Assembly (NCBI RefSeq): GCF_016907845.1
Contig: NZ_JAFBCS010000001.1
Span: forward strand, 496,001-560,000
Origin: Arcanobacterium pluranimalium
Lineage (GTDB): Bacteria; Actinomycetota; Actinomycetes; Actinomycetales; Actinomycetaceae
Direction: 5' to 3'
Length of the DNA stretch: 64,000 nt
Shown piece after piece: positions 44,012 to 57,069 of this stretch. Numbering within the stretch: position 1 is the stretch's first letter; the number at the start of each line of letters is the position of its first letter. The notes under the pieces were generated by a model. The model made no database searches and had not been told where the DNA came from. It saw only the letters and a program-made list of their open reading frames with translations. A program made the position numbers and the translations under genes.

Positions 44012-44339
44012 TGGCTCCTAGCTTTAAATTTAGCATGTAGGCTATAATAATAGCCTATTTGTTCCACTTAACGATACAAAAACTATATGTGCAACAAGTA
44101 GAACTCTTACATGTCAAACATTCTACATGGCGAGTGTGACGAGGTGAGAAACGTGTGATCTAGTGGTTAAGCGAGTTTACCGTAACCGATATGTGGATAT
44201 AATGACGGAGATTTATAGTGTTGTGAGACTACTATAGCCACTTTGAGTCGTTAAACCGAAACGAGATAAGACGATGCATGTCGTTTTATGGAGCGATAAA
44301 GAAAAATGCCCGAAGCTCCTAACGGTGTGACGAGCAAGA
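44012..44339. promoter_or_regulatory. AT-rich gap: operon promoter region and tRNA 3' flank
   Basis: No gene is seen. The inverted repeat TAGGCTAT/ATAGCCTA (44037-44056) overlaps a possible -10 box (TATTAT, minus strand) with TTAAGT 16 bases before it, a candidate promoter plus operator for the polysaccharide operon. An imperfect hairpin ATAAGACGA/TCGTTTTAT at about 44262-44285 may end the tRNA-Ser transcript. Confidence 0.35.
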
Positions 44340-44427
44340 TGGCGGAGGTAGGGGGATTCGAACCCCCGAGGGCTTGCACCCAACACGCTTTCCAAGCGTG
44401 CGCCATAGGCCACTAGGCGATACCTCC
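44340..44427 (-). tRNA. tRNA-Ser(GGA)
   Basis: A type II tRNA with a long variable arm. The acceptor stem GGAGGTA pairs with TACCTCC, the T arm reads GGGGGTTCGAATCCCCC, and the anticodon loop TTGGAAA gives anticodon GGA for Ser codons UCC/UCU. The discriminator is G and CCA is encoded (44342-44340). Confidence 0.95.
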
Positions 44428-44571
44428 GTGTAGCTCACAAGAGCATACCCGAATAGTGTACTTGTTCGGTGCCTGTTTTTGAAAATTAATTTCTGGATGA
44501 CGGCGGTGTTTTGTGTCTCATATCGCCGCTTGTGTTAGGTTTGCGCCCAGCATTTCGCCAATTTTGCAGGT

Positions 44572-44601
44572 TTGGCTAAATCTTCATGACTCAGATAGGA
44601 T
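44572..44601 (+). promoter_or_regulatory. promoter of the SRP RNA gene
   Basis: TTGGCT and TAGGAT are separated by 18 bases. The predicted start about seven bases later (near 44608) is exactly where the SRP RNA closing stem begins. Confidence 0.55.
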
Positions 44602-44607
44602 AGTCAC

Positions 44608-44695
44608 GACTCCCCACGTGGCGTCATCTTTCGGAATCCCCCAGGGTAGGAATGCAGCAAGGGCACGGGAGCTCTGGCGGGTGCGTGGGGCGTCC
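44608..44695 (+). ncRNA. ffs: small signal recognition particle RNA (4.5S-like)
   Basis: The conserved SRP domain IV is present: CAGGGTAGGAATGCAGCAAG then GGCACG, with the GGAA tetraloop and the AGCA internal loop that bind Ffh. The ends pair (GACTCCCCACG with CGTGGGGCGTC), closing a hairpin of about 88 bases, the size of bacterial small SRP RNAs. It directs membrane proteins to the translocon. It ends ten bases before the convergent stop of the helicase gene. Confidence 0.85.
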
Positions 44696-44705
44696 TGTAT
44701 CTGCG

Positions 44706-47444
44706 TTACTGTTCTGGGAGTTCGGTTTCTTCCAGGCGTTTTTGGTTAATGCGTTGAATTTCCTGCTCAATGATTTCGCCTGCAGAAGCGTTGCTGATTT
44801 GAATTTCTTCCATTTGTTTGTCGCCGGCTACTGATTGATTGGCAAAGGCATTAAAAGATTGCCTTTTTTCTTCAAGTATTTCCATTACGCGAATATCCAC
44901 GGTTTCTTCCGCAAGTAGCCGATATACGAGAACGTTTCGTCCTTGACCCATTCGGTGTGCTCGTGCAATAGCTTGTTCTTCAATGGAAGGTTTAAGTTGC
45001 GGTTCGCAAATCACCACCACGCTCGCACTTTGTATATTTAGCCCAGTGCCAGCGGATTGGATTTGAGCTGGTAAAACTGTGCCTGCTGGCGCGTGTGCAA
45101 AACTATCTACGATTTCCTGTCGTCTCTGGGGAGGGATTGATCCGCTGATCGTTGGCATTGCATTTTCGTTAAATATTCGACGAACTGCATCGATTGTGTT
45201 CAAGAAGTAGGAAAACACGATAACTTTCCGATTGTCCAGGCGAGCTTCATCCACAATTTCTTTTAATCGGTTTGCCTTTGAAGATTGCGTAATGTCGGAA
45301 ATGTTCCACGAAACACGCCGCATATCAGCAAACTTTTTAGCGTAAACACTGTTCTCGTATATAGAGAGCTCGTGGGAAGATAAAGCTAGCCACTCTTCGT
45401 TAGAGATTATTTCGGGCAGTTCTTGTAACACGTGTTCTTTTTTGCGCCGTAAATAGACGGGCGCTACAGCTTCTCGAAAAACTTGAGCTAAATGTATGTG
45501 AGCAATGTTCTCTAATGTAACTGCTATGGAAGGTTGAAGCATTGATATGAGTGAGATCATTTCTTTGACTTTGTTTTCCAGAGGTGTTCCCGTCATAAAC
45601 AATTTTCGAGGTGCTTTTGCTGCTAGTGCAGTAAAATTTCTGGTGCGATTCGCTTCTTTGTTTTTAAGGTAGTGAGCTTCATCAGCAATGATAAATGACA
45701 GAGGGAAATCCAGATCGCAATCAAATATGTGAGTAGTTTCGTATGTTGTAACGGCAACTCCGCCTGTTTGTATCCAAGACCGAAATGCTGACATTTTATC
45801 AGCGCCGTGTACTCGCGTAACTCGTAATTTGCTTTTGTTGGCAATTTCCTTTACCCAGTTCACTAAGACGCTTGCGGGACAAACTACAACAAAATGGGTA
45901 GCACCCGTATTTTTTAGTGAAACCATTGTTGCAATTGCTTGTATCGTCTTTCCTAGTCCCATTTCGTCACCAAGAAGTGCACATTTTTGGTGCAGAATGT
46001 ACTTCACTCCCCATTCTTGATATGGGCGCAGTTCGCATAGTAATCCGTCTGGGAAAAATGCTTCGTCTTGGATTTTGCGAATAAGTTCGTCGGAGAGGTA
46101 GGTATCTCCCAGTGAATTTCCCAGTATTCCAGGGCAGATTTCTTCAAGTAAATTGAAGTAGAGAATATTATTCGCATTAAAATCCTCCCAGATCTCATCA
46201 ATAGATATGTCACTGAGAAAATCCTCGATTTCGTCGATTTTGGCACTCAGATCATCTAACCAAGGAATAGCCTTATTAAGGAGATACTTTTTCTTCTTTC
46301 CATACTTAATCTGATCCTTAGGGGCGAGTAGAAGCCACGACCACGGATCTAGTTTTTTGAGCTGTGAGTGGTATCTGGATGCCTTTGTTAATCGCGATTC
46401 GTTATTGTTTTGTATAGGTTTGAGAACGTTGAGTGTGTGAAGAATTGTGACGATTTCGTTTTTTACTGGGGTTCTATCATCTGATGAAAGTCTTAGGGTC
46501 GTCCCGTTGGCTGTTTCGTAAAGACAGTCCTTTGCTACTGAAACTATTTCTTCAGCGGTCGAGAAGGAGATCCCTGAAATTGAAGAAATGTAGGACGTAG
46601 TGGTGTATAGTACGTCAGAAATCGTATTAATATTGTGGTTCTTCAGAGATTTTATGCGTAGCCGTTCAATTCGTGAGCGCATCGTTTCAATGGGAAAGTC
46701 TTGCAGGGTTTCGAGGGCTTTTTGCGCTCTGTATTCGTCAATTTTTGATTCGATTATTTTGCGTTTATAGGCACTTTGGTGTGAGTACTTGTTCAGTTTG
46801 GATGTGACGAAGCTGCTTAATGCGTCAAAGTCTTCGAGGCCGCGTAATGCAAACGGTGGATGTGTTGATGTTCGACCTTCTAAATCCTGTTTGTGGTGGA
46901 GCATAGTGTTGGTATAGTTCGCTGGGTTTGAGTGAAAGTTGGCGAGAGCCGTTTGCGTGTCGATATTTTCGATATTTTCTTTCTCGGATACGAAATACTC
47001 GCTCCAAGCTTTATAAGAGGATTCGAGAAGTTGAGATAAATAGTGAAATCCTGTTTCGATTTTTTGCTTCGTTTTTGAACGCGTTAGTGCCCAGCGGAGG
47101 CTATTTTGCGTTTTTTTGAGTAGCGCAATGTTTGCTTCAATTGCCCCTTGATAAGTCTTGGTGAAATCGGCAATTTGTGCACTTAGTTCCTGATCTTTTT
47201 TCTCGAGATGAAGCGAGTGAACGAATGTTGCATACTGTTCGGAATGGATAAAGTCGGTTGGCTGTACGTCGTCTAATGAACGTTGAATTGATGATATCAA
47301 CTGATCTTCAAATGTTCGTCCAGCCATAAGCCTTGCTAAAGACAGTCTTTTGTTAGGAATTTGATTTTGCGTTAATACTTTAAGAATGTTTTCGTGCTCA
47401 ACAATGACTGCTTTCGCATTTTCACGGGAAAATGATTTTCCCAT
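44706..47444 (-). CDS. SNF2-family helicase/translocase with unknown N-terminal half
   Basis: A 912-residue protein. The C-terminal half (from about 475) has all SNF2 motifs: GDEMGLGKTIQAIA (I), VVCPASVLVNW (Ia), TYETTH, IIADEAHYLKN (II), FMTGTPLENK (III), VIVFSYFLNT (IV), SAGTGLN (V) and QAIARAHRMGQGR (VI). The N-terminal half is helical and coiled-coil-like, with a possible helix-hairpin-helix around 275-305 (ISDVLYTTTSYISSISGISF). There is no SWIM zinc finger or nuclease motif. It would translocate on duplex DNA. It stands alone and is visibly AT-rich and Lys/Asn/Ile-rich compared with tsaD and dnaX next door, suggesting recent acquisition. DNA repair or defence are both possible. Confidence 0.8.
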   Translation of the reverse strand: MGKSFSRENAKAVIVEHENILKVLTQNQIPNKRLSLARLMAGRTFEDQLISSIQRSLDDVQPTDFIHSEQYATFVHSLHLEKKDQELSAQIADFTKTYQGAIEANIALLKKTQNSLRWALTRSKTKQKIETGFHYLSQLLESSYKAWSEYFVSEKENIENIDTQTALANFHSNPANYTNTMLHHKQDLEGRTSTHPPFALRGLEDFDALSSFVTSKLNKYSHQSAYKRKIIESKIDEYRAQKALETLQDFPIETMRSRIERLRIKSLKNHNINTISDVLYTTTSYISSISGISFSTAEEIVSVAKDCLYETANGTTLRLSSDDRTPVKNEIVTILHTLNVLKPIQNNNESRLTKASRYHSQLKKLDPWSWLLLAPKDQIKYGKKKKYLLNKAIPWLDDLSAKIDEIEDFLSDISIDEIWEDFNANNILYFNLLEEICPGILGNSLGDTYLSDELIRKIQDEAFFPDGLLCELRPYQEWGVKYILHQKCALLGDEMGLGKTIQAIATMVSLKNTGATHFVVVCPASVLVNWVKEIANKSKLRVTRVHGADKMSAFRSWIQTGGVAVTTYETTHIFDCDLDFPLSFIIADEAHYLKNKEANRTRNFTALAAKAPRKLFMTGTPLENKVKEMISLISMLQPSIAVTLENIAHIHLAQVFREAVAPVYLRRKKEHVLQELPEIISNEEWLALSSHELSIYENSVYAKKFADMRRVSWNISDITQSSKANRLKEIVDEARLDNRKVIVFSYFLNTIDAVRRIFNENAMPTISGSIPPQRRQEIVDSFAHAPAGTVLPAQIQSAGTGLNIQSASVVVICEPQLKPSIEEQAIARAHRMGQGRNVLVYRLLAEETVDIRVMEILEEKRQSFNAFANQSVAGDKQMEEIQISNASAGEIIEQEIQRINQKRLEETELPEQ

Positions 47445-47661
47445 ATTAGGCTCCTAGATCAGATCGTGGGTTCGAGATGGTTGCAAATTCTATGAACTTA
47501 TTATGTATCAACGCGTCCAATCGATGAAACGAAATATGTGGATAATGTGATAACTAGTGCGGGTATTGGTATTGGGGAATGTCAAGTGGCTAGTGCGTGT
47601 GTGGGGCAGATCTTAACTCGCGTCACCCCCGCGCCGGTGGCTACAAATCTCGGGCGGCACT

Positions 47662-48717
47662 ATGATAGACACCGTGAATGAACTTATTTTAGGTATTGAG
47701 ACGTCCTGTGATGAAACTGGCGTGGCGCTGGTGCGCGATGGTGAACTTCTCGCCGACGTCACAGCTACGTCGATGGACGAATACGCGCGTTATGGTGGAA
47801 TTATCCCGGAGATTGCTTCGCGCGCTCACCTAGAATCTTTTGTTCCAACTCTCGATGCAGCACTGGAAAAAGCAGGCGTCACCTTGGCTGACGTCGATGC
47901 CGTTGCTGCAACTGCAGGTCCAGGCTTGGTTGGCCCGCTGACCGTCGGTGTCTCTGCTGCTAAAGCGCTTGCGCTGGCTCTCGGAAAGCCTTTTTACGGC
48001 GTCAATCATATTATCGGACACATCGCGGTGGACGAACTCGTTCATGGTGATTTCCCTGAGAAATTCGTGGGTCTGGTGGTTTCCGGTGGGCACTCGCACC
48101 TGCTGCTCATTAAGAATATTGTGTCCGACGTCGTCGAACTTGGCGGAACTTTGGACGACGCCGCTGGTGAGGCTTTCGACAAGGTGGGTCGTCTCCTTGG
48201 GCTTCCGTATCCAGGTGGTCCGCACGTTGATCGGCTCTCGAAAGAGGGCGACCCAACCGCGATCCGTTTCCCGCGCGGTCTCACGTCCGGCAAGAACCAA
48301 GCTCTCCACCAGTACGATTACTCTTTCTCGGGATTAAAGACGGCGGTTGCACGCCATATCGAAGGCTTACAGCAGCGCGGTGAGGAGATTCCGAAAGCAG
48401 ATATTGCTGCGGGTTTCTCAGAAGCTGTGGCTGATTCGCTCATTGGCAAAGCAATAAAAGCCTGTGAAACCAATGATTGCGATACTTTAGTGATCGGCGG
48501 CGGCTTCTCTGCCAATTCTCGCTTGCGTGCACTTGCTGAAGAACGCGCAGCTAAACGCGGTATTACGGTGCGTATCCCGCCGATTCGCTACTGTACCGAT
48601 AATGGTGCGATGATCGCAGCGCTTGGCTGGGAGATGGTTCGTAATGGGATTGAGCCATCGCCGCTCGACATCACCGTCGATACTGGTCTTGAGCGTGAAG
48701 TGACGATTCTGCGCTAA
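47662..48717 (+). CDS. tsaD: tRNA N6-threonylcarbamoyladenosine transferase
   Basis: A 351-residue enzyme making t6A37 in tRNAs that read ANN codons. Seen: [14 protein letters not shown] at the start, [19 protein letters not shown], the metal-binding [44 protein letters not shown] and [16 protein letters not shown]. The start ATG 47662 or GTG 47674 is unclear for lack of a ribosome-binding site. Partners TsaB and TsaE are not in the window. Confidence 0.94.
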   Translation: MIDTVNELILGIETSCDETGVALVRDGELLADVTATSMDEYARYGGIIPEIASRAHLESFVPTLDAALEKAGVTLADVDAVAATAGPGLVGPLTVGVSAAKALALALGKPFYGVNHIIGHIAVDELVHGDFPEKFVGLVVSGGHSHLLLIKNIVSDVVELGGTLDDAAGEAFDKVGRLLGLPYPGGPHVDRLSKEGDPTAIRFPRGLTSGKNQALHQYDYSFSGLKTAVARHIEGLQQRGEEIPKADIAAGFSEAVADSLIGKAIKACETNDCDTLVIGGGFSANSRLRALAEERAAKRGITVRIPPIRYCTDNGAMIAALGWEMVRNGIEPSPLDITVDTGLEREVTILR

Positions 48718-48858
48718 AAATATTGCGCCCGGCGTCGGCTTTGACTCATTTCGTGTGCAAGTACGGCGCCTTCGCTGCTGGTTCGCACGGAGGAAATATT
48801 CTCCACAGAAGTTCGCGGTGGCTAACGGCGTCGCTCTATTTGAAGTAGACTTGAGGGC

Positions 48859-51339
48859 GTGAGTATTGCCCTGTATCGCCGTTATCGACCACAGACATTC
48901 CAAGAAGTTATTGGTCAGGAACACGTAACTGAACCGCTGATGGCAGCCCTGGAAGCAGGGCGAACAACTCATGCCTACCTATTTTCTGGCCCGCGCGGTT
49001 GTGGTAAAACTACCTCGGCTCGCATTCTTGCTCGTGCTTTGAACTGTGCAGAATACCCAACCGATACCCCTTGTGGCGTGTGCGAATCATGCCGGGAACT
49101 GTCCCGTGATGGTTCAGGTTCGCTAGACGTCGTCGAGCTGGATGCCGCCTCGCACGGAGGCGTGGACGATGCTCGTGAGCTGCGTGAACAGGCAGGCTTC
49201 GCTCCGGTTCGTGATCGATTCAAGATTTTTATTATCGACGAAGCTCATATGGTCTCCAACCAGGGGTTTAATGCGCTCTTGAAACTTGTGGAAGAGCCAC
49301 CACCTCATGTGAAATTCATTTTCGCAACCACCGAGCCAGAAAAAGTGATCGGCACGATTCGTTCGCGCACGCACCACTATCCATTCCGGCTCGTGCCGCC
49401 GCCGGTTTTGGAGAATTATCTGGCGCAGCTGTGTGCGCAAGAGAATATTTCTGCTGGCCATGACCTACTTTCGCTCGTTGTTCGCGCGGGAACTGGTTCA
49501 GTGCGAGACACCCTTTCGGTGCTTGACCAAATTATTGGTGGTTCCGACGGCGTCACCCTCGACTACGATTCTGCTGTTGCGCTGCTTGGTTATACCTCGG
49601 CGTCATTGCTTGACGACACAATTCAAGCGATTTCTGCCCAAGATGGTGCGGCGCTGTTCGGCGTGGTGGACGCCGTGGTGCGTTCGGGTCACGATCCTCG
49701 CCGCTTCGTGGAAGATTTGCTGCAGCGTCTGCGCGATTTGGTGATTATTGCGCTCGCGGGTGAGTCTGTGCACGATGTTTTCGTGTCCGTGCCGGACGAC
49801 CAATACGCTTTGATGGTGCAACAGGCTCAAGAGCTGGGAGCACGCCGCGCTTCGCGCTCCGCCGATCTCGTCAATGAGGCGCTTTCTACAATGGCGGGGG
49901 CGACCGCGCCACGTTTGCAGCTTGAGTTGCTCTGTGCGCGTTTGATCGTCGCCCAGGCCGACGCCGTTGTGCCAGCTGTTCCAGCAACTCCAGTCTCGAG
50001 TGGGAACGTTTCGGGCGGCACAGTCTCGGGTGGTGCTCCTGTTGCAGCTGCTAAACTGGCCGTTTCTCAGCCATTTGCTCAAAAAGAGCCATCTTATGGG
50101 CAGGGTTCTTCTGTATCGCAGACACCAGCGGAATCGGCACACAAACCTGTGGTTGACCCGCGCCGCCAGCCAATGCCATCATTTGCTGCTGTTGAAGTAC
50201 CAGCAGCTTCGGCGGGAGTTAAGCCAGATGCAGAACCCAGCTCTGCTCCAACTCCGAATCCAGCAGTTAGGCCAGCGCCGGCGCCGGATAATTCAGTTAC
50301 CGCGCCGCCGCGCGAGCTAACGGATCTGGAACGCATTGAAGAAAAGTGGAACGCGATCATCGCTAAAACTTCAGAAAATCCAGAGGCGGCTAAGGTGCTT
50401 GCTACCTCGACCGGCGTCGTGAGCTTTGAAAACAATATTATTGTTATTGGATTTGTGGACGATGAAAGCGCTCGGGTGTTCAATTTCAGCCACCCAACTA
50501 TTTTTGCGTTGGCGCACGCCGTCTACGATGAAACTGGTTTGAAAACGCGCTGTGAGGGGTGCTTTGTGCCGCCAGAAAAGCTCACTAGCGATGCTGAGTC
50601 GGCAAGCGGCGAATTGGGCAGATCTGAATCGGGTGAGCATCCCCCAAAAGATGAAGCTCCGCAGGCTAGCGAAGCAGGCGGAGCGGCAATAACGCCATAT
50701 GAGCCATATGAGCCAGATGAGCTTGAAGAATATGACGAGCCTGAGCAAGATCCTGCCTATGATTCTTTCCAAGCAGATGCTCCAGATGAGGTTAATGCTG
50801 ATCCAGCGGGCGTATTAGCGCCGCTTGTTGATGGGATCACGATTCCTGAGGTGAGAGTTGGTGTTGACCCTGAATTAGGCGACACGCAGGCTCAAGAAGA
50901 GCCGGCGTTAGCTCTGAATGGCGTCGATACTGTAGATAGTGCTGATTCGACGCCGCAAGCAAGTACGCAACCAGCGCCGCCACCACAGGCAATGCCGCCA
51001 GCGAACCCGAATGTGCCATTCTACGCGCAAAACATGCCGGCTCCACCGCCATTGACGCCAAGCTTTGCTCGTGACAGCGAACCGGAAAAGCCTGCATTCC
51101 ACAGCTCTCACTATGGGAATGACGCGTCAGTGCGTACCGAAGCGCGCACACAAGCACATACAGGAAAGTCCGCACAGGACACTCCCGCCCATATGCCAGT
51201 GAAACCTGAATCAGAATGGGACGAAGTCTCTTTGGACGATCCAGAGATTTCGCAGTCTAATTTGGTGGGAATCAATGTAGTGTTAGACAAGTTCGATGCA
51301 AAAGTAATTGAAGAGATTTCACATGAGGCAGGTGCTTAA
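48859..51339 (+). CDS. dnaX: DNA polymerase III subunits gamma/tau
   Basis: An 826-residue clamp-loader ATPase. Starts at GTG 48859 ([22 protein letters not shown]). Walker A is [15 protein letters not shown], the zinc module is [16 protein letters not shown], Walker B is FIIDEAH, and sensor 1 is [15 protein letters not shown]. The ATPase and domain III span about 1-365. The rest is long and Ala/Pro/Glu-rich with a short [18 protein letters not shown] repeat, probably a flexible tether to the polymerase. recR starts at its stop (TAATG). Confidence 0.93.
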   Translation: MSIALYRRYRPQTFQEVIGQEHVTEPLMAALEAGRTTHAYLFSGPRGCGKTTSARILARALNCAEYPTDTPCGVCESCRELSRDGSGSLDVVELDAASHGGVDDARELREQAGFAPVRDRFKIFIIDEAHMVSNQGFNALLKLVEEPPPHVKFIFATTEPEKVIGTIRSRTHHYPFRLVPPPVLENYLAQLCAQENISAGHDLLSLVVRAGTGSVRDTLSVLDQIIGGSDGVTLDYDSAVALLGYTSASLLDDTIQAISAQDGAALFGVVDAVVRSGHDPRRFVEDLLQRLRDLVIIALAGESVHDVFVSVPDDQYALMVQQAQELGARRASRSADLVNEALSTMAGATAPRLQLELLCARLIVAQADAVVPAVPATPVSSGNVSGGTVSGGAPVAAAKLAVSQPFAQKEPSYGQGSSVSQTPAESAHKPVVDPRRQPMPSFAAVEVPAASAGVKPDAEPSSAPTPNPAVRPAPAPDNSVTAPPRELTDLERIEEKWNAIIAKTSENPEAAKVLATSTGVVSFENNIIVIGFVDDESARVFNFSHPTIFALAHAVYDETGLKTRCEGCFVPPEKLTSDAESASGELGRSESGEHPPKDEAPQASEAGGAAITPYEPYEPDELEEYDEPEQDPAYDSFQADAPDEVNADPAGVLAPLVDGITIPEVRVGVDPELGDTQAQEEPALALNGVDTVDSADSTPQASTQPAPPPQAMPPANPNVPFYAQNMPAPPPLTPSFARDSEPEKPAFHSSHYGNDASVRTEARTQAHTGKSAQDTPAHMPVKPESEWDEVSLDDPEISQSNLVGINVVLDKFDAKVIEEISHEAGA

Positions 51340-51968
51340 TGGCTGGAGTTTACGATGGTGCAGTCCAGGAACTCATCGACGAACTCGGCCGACTTCCCGG
51401 AGTTGGCCCAAAAGGCGCCCAGCGGATTGCGTTTCACCTGCTAGAAGTAGATGAATCAGAGGTTCAGGCGCTGGTTGATGCTCTCCAGGCGGTCAAGCTC
51501 AAGGTCAAGTTTTGTGCAGTATGTGGAAATGTTACTGAAACCGATATTTGCCGGATTTGTTCCGATCCGCGCCGGCTCGATTCGGTGATCTGCGTGGTCG
51601 AAGAATCGCGCGATATTGTGGCAATTGAGCGCACTCGTGAGTTTCGCGGTAGGTATCACGTCTTGGGTGGGGCAATCGACCCTATCGGAGGAATTGGCCC
51701 CGATAAGCTGCGGATTCGTGAACTTTATGCGCGGCTCGCATCTGGTGAGGTCAAAGAAGTAATTTTGGCAATGGATCCGAATGTTGAAGGCGAAGCCACG
51801 GCCACGTATCTTTCGCTGAATCTTTCGCATATGGGCGTGGTTGTGTCGCGGTTGGCCTCTGGCTTGCCCGTCGGTGGCGACCTCGAATACGCAGATGAGA
51901 TCACTATTTCGCGCGCTTTGGAGGGACGCCAGCGTCTCCACACGCCGATGAGCGAAGTCGACTCCTAA
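51339..51968 (+). CDS. recR: recombination mediator RecR
   Basis: A 209-residue ring-forming protein of the RecFOR pathway. A helix-hairpin-helix ([21 protein letters not shown]), a four-Cys zinc finger ([19 protein letters not shown]) and a Toprim domain ([35 protein letters not shown]) are in order. Length is normal. The gene overlaps dnaX by one base. Confidence 0.95.
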   Translation: MAGVYDGAVQELIDELGRLPGVGPKGAQRIAFHLLEVDESEVQALVDALQAVKLKVKFCAVCGNVTETDICRICSDPRRLDSVICVVEESRDIVAIERTREFRGRYHVLGGAIDPIGGIGPDKLRIRELYARLASGEVKEVILAMDPNVEGEATATYLSLNLSHMGVVVSRLASGLPVGGDLEYADEITISRALEGRQRLHTPMSEVDS

Positions 51969-52072
51969 ACGCGTTGCCGCTGGGTGCTCACAAGATGTGT
52001 CCACAAACTGGATAATACAGCTGATGTTCACTGAGCAGATTTAGTATTATCTCCAACACGGAGGAGGTACTC

Positions 52073-54393
<2,321 letters not shown>

Positions 54394-54500
54394 TTCGCTC
54401 GTTTCTTAGAATATATTTAGCTGAACTAGTGCCCTCTTAGCCAAAGTTTGTAGCGTGCGATGAAGATGGATCATAGTTCTTACTGAATATGTAACTCAAC

Positions 54501-55787
54501 CTATGCCATGTAACCGGACCAGTCGTCGTCGAAATCCTCATCAAAACCTTTGTGATCGAGAAGAACCACTTCATCTGGGCGATCTTTGAGAACGTGATCG
54601 ATATAAGACTGCACCACTTCATGCATAGGCACGTCGTGTCCTGCATTTTCGGCGATGTACCAGCGGTGATCTAGGATTTCGTGAAAGATCTGGGCTGGTT
54701 CGAGCTTGCCGCGCAGCTCGCGGGGAATAGCGCGCACGGTCGGTTCAAACACGGTAGTCATCCACTCATGAGCCACGATAGACAGTGGCATTTGCGAGTT
54801 GCCGGTCAGTGCACGGTAGGATTCGATATCGTTCATCATGCGCCGAGCCTGCATTTCTTCAACGTCAAGCCCGGTGAGCCGCATAATCTTGCGTGAATAA
54901 TGCCCGGCATCTACCACTTTCGGTTTGATCGACAGCGACGTGCCATAAATGTCGGCAGTCATTGCCAACTCAGCAACATCAAATCCCAGCTCATTGAGCC
55001 TACGGATTCGGTTGTCTACGCGCCAGCGTTCGTCGATATTGAACGACTCCTCCGAAGTGAGTTCATTCCACAGCGAACTGTAGCGGTCAGCGAAGCGAGT
55101 GCCCACGGCAATGGAATCAAAATCCTCATCGAGCACACCACCTGCTTGAAGATCGAGTAGCTCGCCGATGATATTTGTGCGTGCCACGTCCACGTCGTAT
55201 TCGCGCTTTTTGGTGGACAAATGCTCACGCAACTCGCCCGTCTCGGCGTCGACCAAATACGCAGCGAACTCACCGGCGTCGCGCCTGAAAAGCGTATTGG
55301 ACAGCGAAACGTCACCCCAATAGAAACCGATGAGGTGCAAGCGCACCATCAACACAGCTAGCGCATCAATCAGGCGTTTCACAGTTTCGGGGCGCATCAC
55401 CGACTGCCCAAACACTGCGCGATACGGGAGAGAAAAGGCAAGATGCCGAGTCACAAGTGCGGCGTTGAGCGCTTCACCAGCATCGTCGTAGCGGTGGGTG
55501 ACTACCGCCACCGGCTCGACGCAGGGTGTTTCTAGTCGGTTGAGATCGCGCAGAGTCTCGTATTCGTGATGGGCGACGCTTTCGCCGATCTCTTTGACGG
55601 CAAGAATTTGGCCGTCAAGTTTCACGAACCGCACCACGTGGCGCGAAATTCCGCGGGGGAGAGCTGCGATAATATCATCTGGCCATTCGCGCAGTGGCAG
55701 ATTCCACGGCAAATCGAGCAGAGCCGGCTGCACCTCTGCGGAGGTGATTTCAAGCGCTTTGCGCTGTGGTAAAGGTTCGTTCGTCAT
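54501..55787 (-). CDS. DUF4032 kinase-like protein
   Basis: A 428-residue protein. I chose ATG 55787 (MTNEPLPQRK) because AAGGAA precedes it by six bases; the frame runs further upstream over a terminator hairpin. The N-terminal half is kinase-like: ILAVKEIGESVAHHEYETLRDL (Lys and Glu), GFYWGDVSLSNTLFRRDAGEFAAYLVDAETGEL (catalytic loop and metal Asp). The DUF4032 domain covers the last 180 residues (MKLTGLDVEEMQARRMMND-like region, HEILDHRWYIAENAG). Substrate is unknown. The hairpin at 55861-55898 separates it from msiK, so it probably has its own promoter. Confidence 0.8.
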   Translation of the reverse strand: MTNEPLPQRKALEITSAEVQPALLDLPWNLPLREWPDDIIAALPRGISRHVVRFVKLDGQILAVKEIGESVAHHEYETLRDLNRLETPCVEPVAVVTHRYDDAGEALNAALVTRHLAFSLPYRAVFGQSVMRPETVKRLIDALAVLMVRLHLIGFYWGDVSLSNTLFRRDAGEFAAYLVDAETGELREHLSTKKREYDVDVARTNIIGELLDLQAGGVLDEDFDSIAVGTRFADRYSSLWNELTSEESFNIDERWRVDNRIRRLNELGFDVAELAMTADIYGTSLSIKPKVVDAGHYSRKIMRLTGLDVEEMQARRMMNDIESYRALTGNSQMPLSIVAHEWMTTVFEPTVRAIPRELRGKLEPAQIFHEILDHRWYIAENAGHDVPMHEVVQSYIDHVLKDRPDEVVLLDHKGFDEDFDDDWSGYMA

Positions 55788-55860
55788 CGCATTTCCTTGC
55801 TGTGCTGCTTGTTTGCGTAGCGTGCTTGCGGTGTATTTGGGTGGTGAGTCGCTAGCGTGT

Positions 55861-55898
55861 GGGGCGCGGAAGTGCACAGTGCCGTGCTTCCGCGCCCC
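55861..55898 (-). terminator. terminator of msiK
   Basis: GGGGCGCGGAAG pairs with CTTCCGCGCCCC around 14 bases, 38 bases after the msiK stop on the same strand. Confidence 0.65.
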
Positions 55899-55935
55899 TT
55901 GAGCTTCAGATTAGTAAACTAATCGTCTAATTCTC

Positions 55936-57063
55936 TCAGTTGCCGATGCGCTTGCCGCTCACAGCCGAGAAGTAGTGCACGTAGTTCTCGCGTGGAGCAA
56001 GGTAAATTACATCGCCAGCTGCAGGAACAGTTTCGGGAGACACGCGTACCGTCATCGATTCGGAGTCATCACCTGAACCGAAACGCGTGGATTCGGCGTC
56101 GGCTCCCACAACGCTTCCATAGATGTAGGCATCGGAGCCGAGGTGCTCAACGAAAGTCACTTTCAGTGGAATCGAATCTTCGGTAGCGGCCGGTACCACG
56201 TCGAAGGCCTCTGGACGCATACCAATTGTTACATGAGTAGCGTTTTCGCTTGTGAGAGCTGCGCGCACTGGTGCTGGAAGTGGAAGTTTTGCTTCCCCAA
56301 AGACGGCGTTCGTGCCGTCGACGCGCCAGTCGCCAAGGTTCATGGCAGGCGAGCCGATGAAGCCTGCCACGAAAGAGTTGGCAGGGCGGGCAAACATCTC
56401 ATCTGGGCTTGCTACCTGCTGTAATACGCCGTCTTTGAGCACGGCGATACGATCACCCATGGTGAGCGCTTCGGTTTGGTCGTGCGTAACATATACGGTG
56501 GTTACACCCAGTTCACGCTGCAAAGATGCGATTTGCGTGCGGGTTTGTACACGCAGCTTAGCGTCAAGGTTCGAGAGTGGTTCGTCCATGAGGAACACTT
56601 GTGGCTTGCGCACGATAGCGCGTCCCATGGCCACACGCTGACGCTGACCACCGGAAAGAGCCTTTGGCTTGCGGTCAAGATATTCGGTCAAGTCGAGAAT
56701 CTTCGCTGCTTCCTCAACTCGGGAACGAATCGTTTCTTTATCTACACCAGCGATTTTGAGCGCAAATCCCATATTGTCTGCAACGGTCATGTGCGGGTAG
56801 AGCGCGTAGTTCTGGAAAACCATCGCAATATCGCGATCTTTTGGAGTTACGTCGGTAACGTCGCGGTCACCAATGTAGATGCGGCCGGAATTGACGTCTT
56901 CGAGGCCAGCAAGCATGCGCAGCGTCGTGGATTTTCCGCAACCGGAGGGTCCAACGAGAACGAGGAATTCGCCGTCTTTAATTTCAAGATTGAATGAATC
57001 AACTGCAGGTTTATCTGAACCTGGATAAATGCGGGTGGCATTTTCGAATGTAACTGTAGCCAT
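55936..57063 (-). CDS. msiK: multiple-sugar ABC importer ATPase (MsiK/UgpC type)
   Basis: A 375-residue ATPase that energises several sugar importers in actinobacteria. I chose ATG 57063 (MATVTFENATRIYPG), with GAAGGGA seven bases before. Walker A is VGPSGCGKSTTLRM, Q loop FQNYALYPHM, signature LSGGQRQRVAMGRA, Walker B VFLMDEPLSNLDAKLR, then a C-terminal OB-fold domain typical of MalK/UgpC (VTIGMRPEAFDV, FVEHLGSDAYIYG). It is monocistronic, without its own permeases, as expected for a shared ATPase. Confidence 0.9.
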   Translation of the reverse strand: MATVTFENATRIYPGSDKPAVDSFNLEIKDGEFLVLVGPSGCGKSTTLRMLAGLEDVNSGRIYIGDRDVTDVTPKDRDIAMVFQNYALYPHMTVADNMGFALKIAGVDKETIRSRVEEAAKILDLTEYLDRKPKALSGGQRQRVAMGRAIVRKPQVFLMDEPLSNLDAKLRVQTRTQIASLQRELGVTTVYVTHDQTEALTMGDRIAVLKDGVLQQVASPDEMFARPANSFVAGFIGSPAMNLGDWRVDGTNAVFGEAKLPLPAPVRAALTSENATHVTIGMRPEAFDVVPAATEDSIPLKVTFVEHLGSDAYIYGSVVGADAESTRFGSGDDSESMTVRVSPETVPAAGDVIYLAPRENYVHYFSAVSGKRIGN

Positions 57064-57069
57064 TACATG

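Noticed and set aside
47530-47550. TGTGGATAA, a DnaA-box-like nonamer near an AT-rich stretch, with a TGTGGATAT near 44191
   Set aside because: Only isolated copies; no cluster, no dnaA or dnaN nearby, so no support for an origin.
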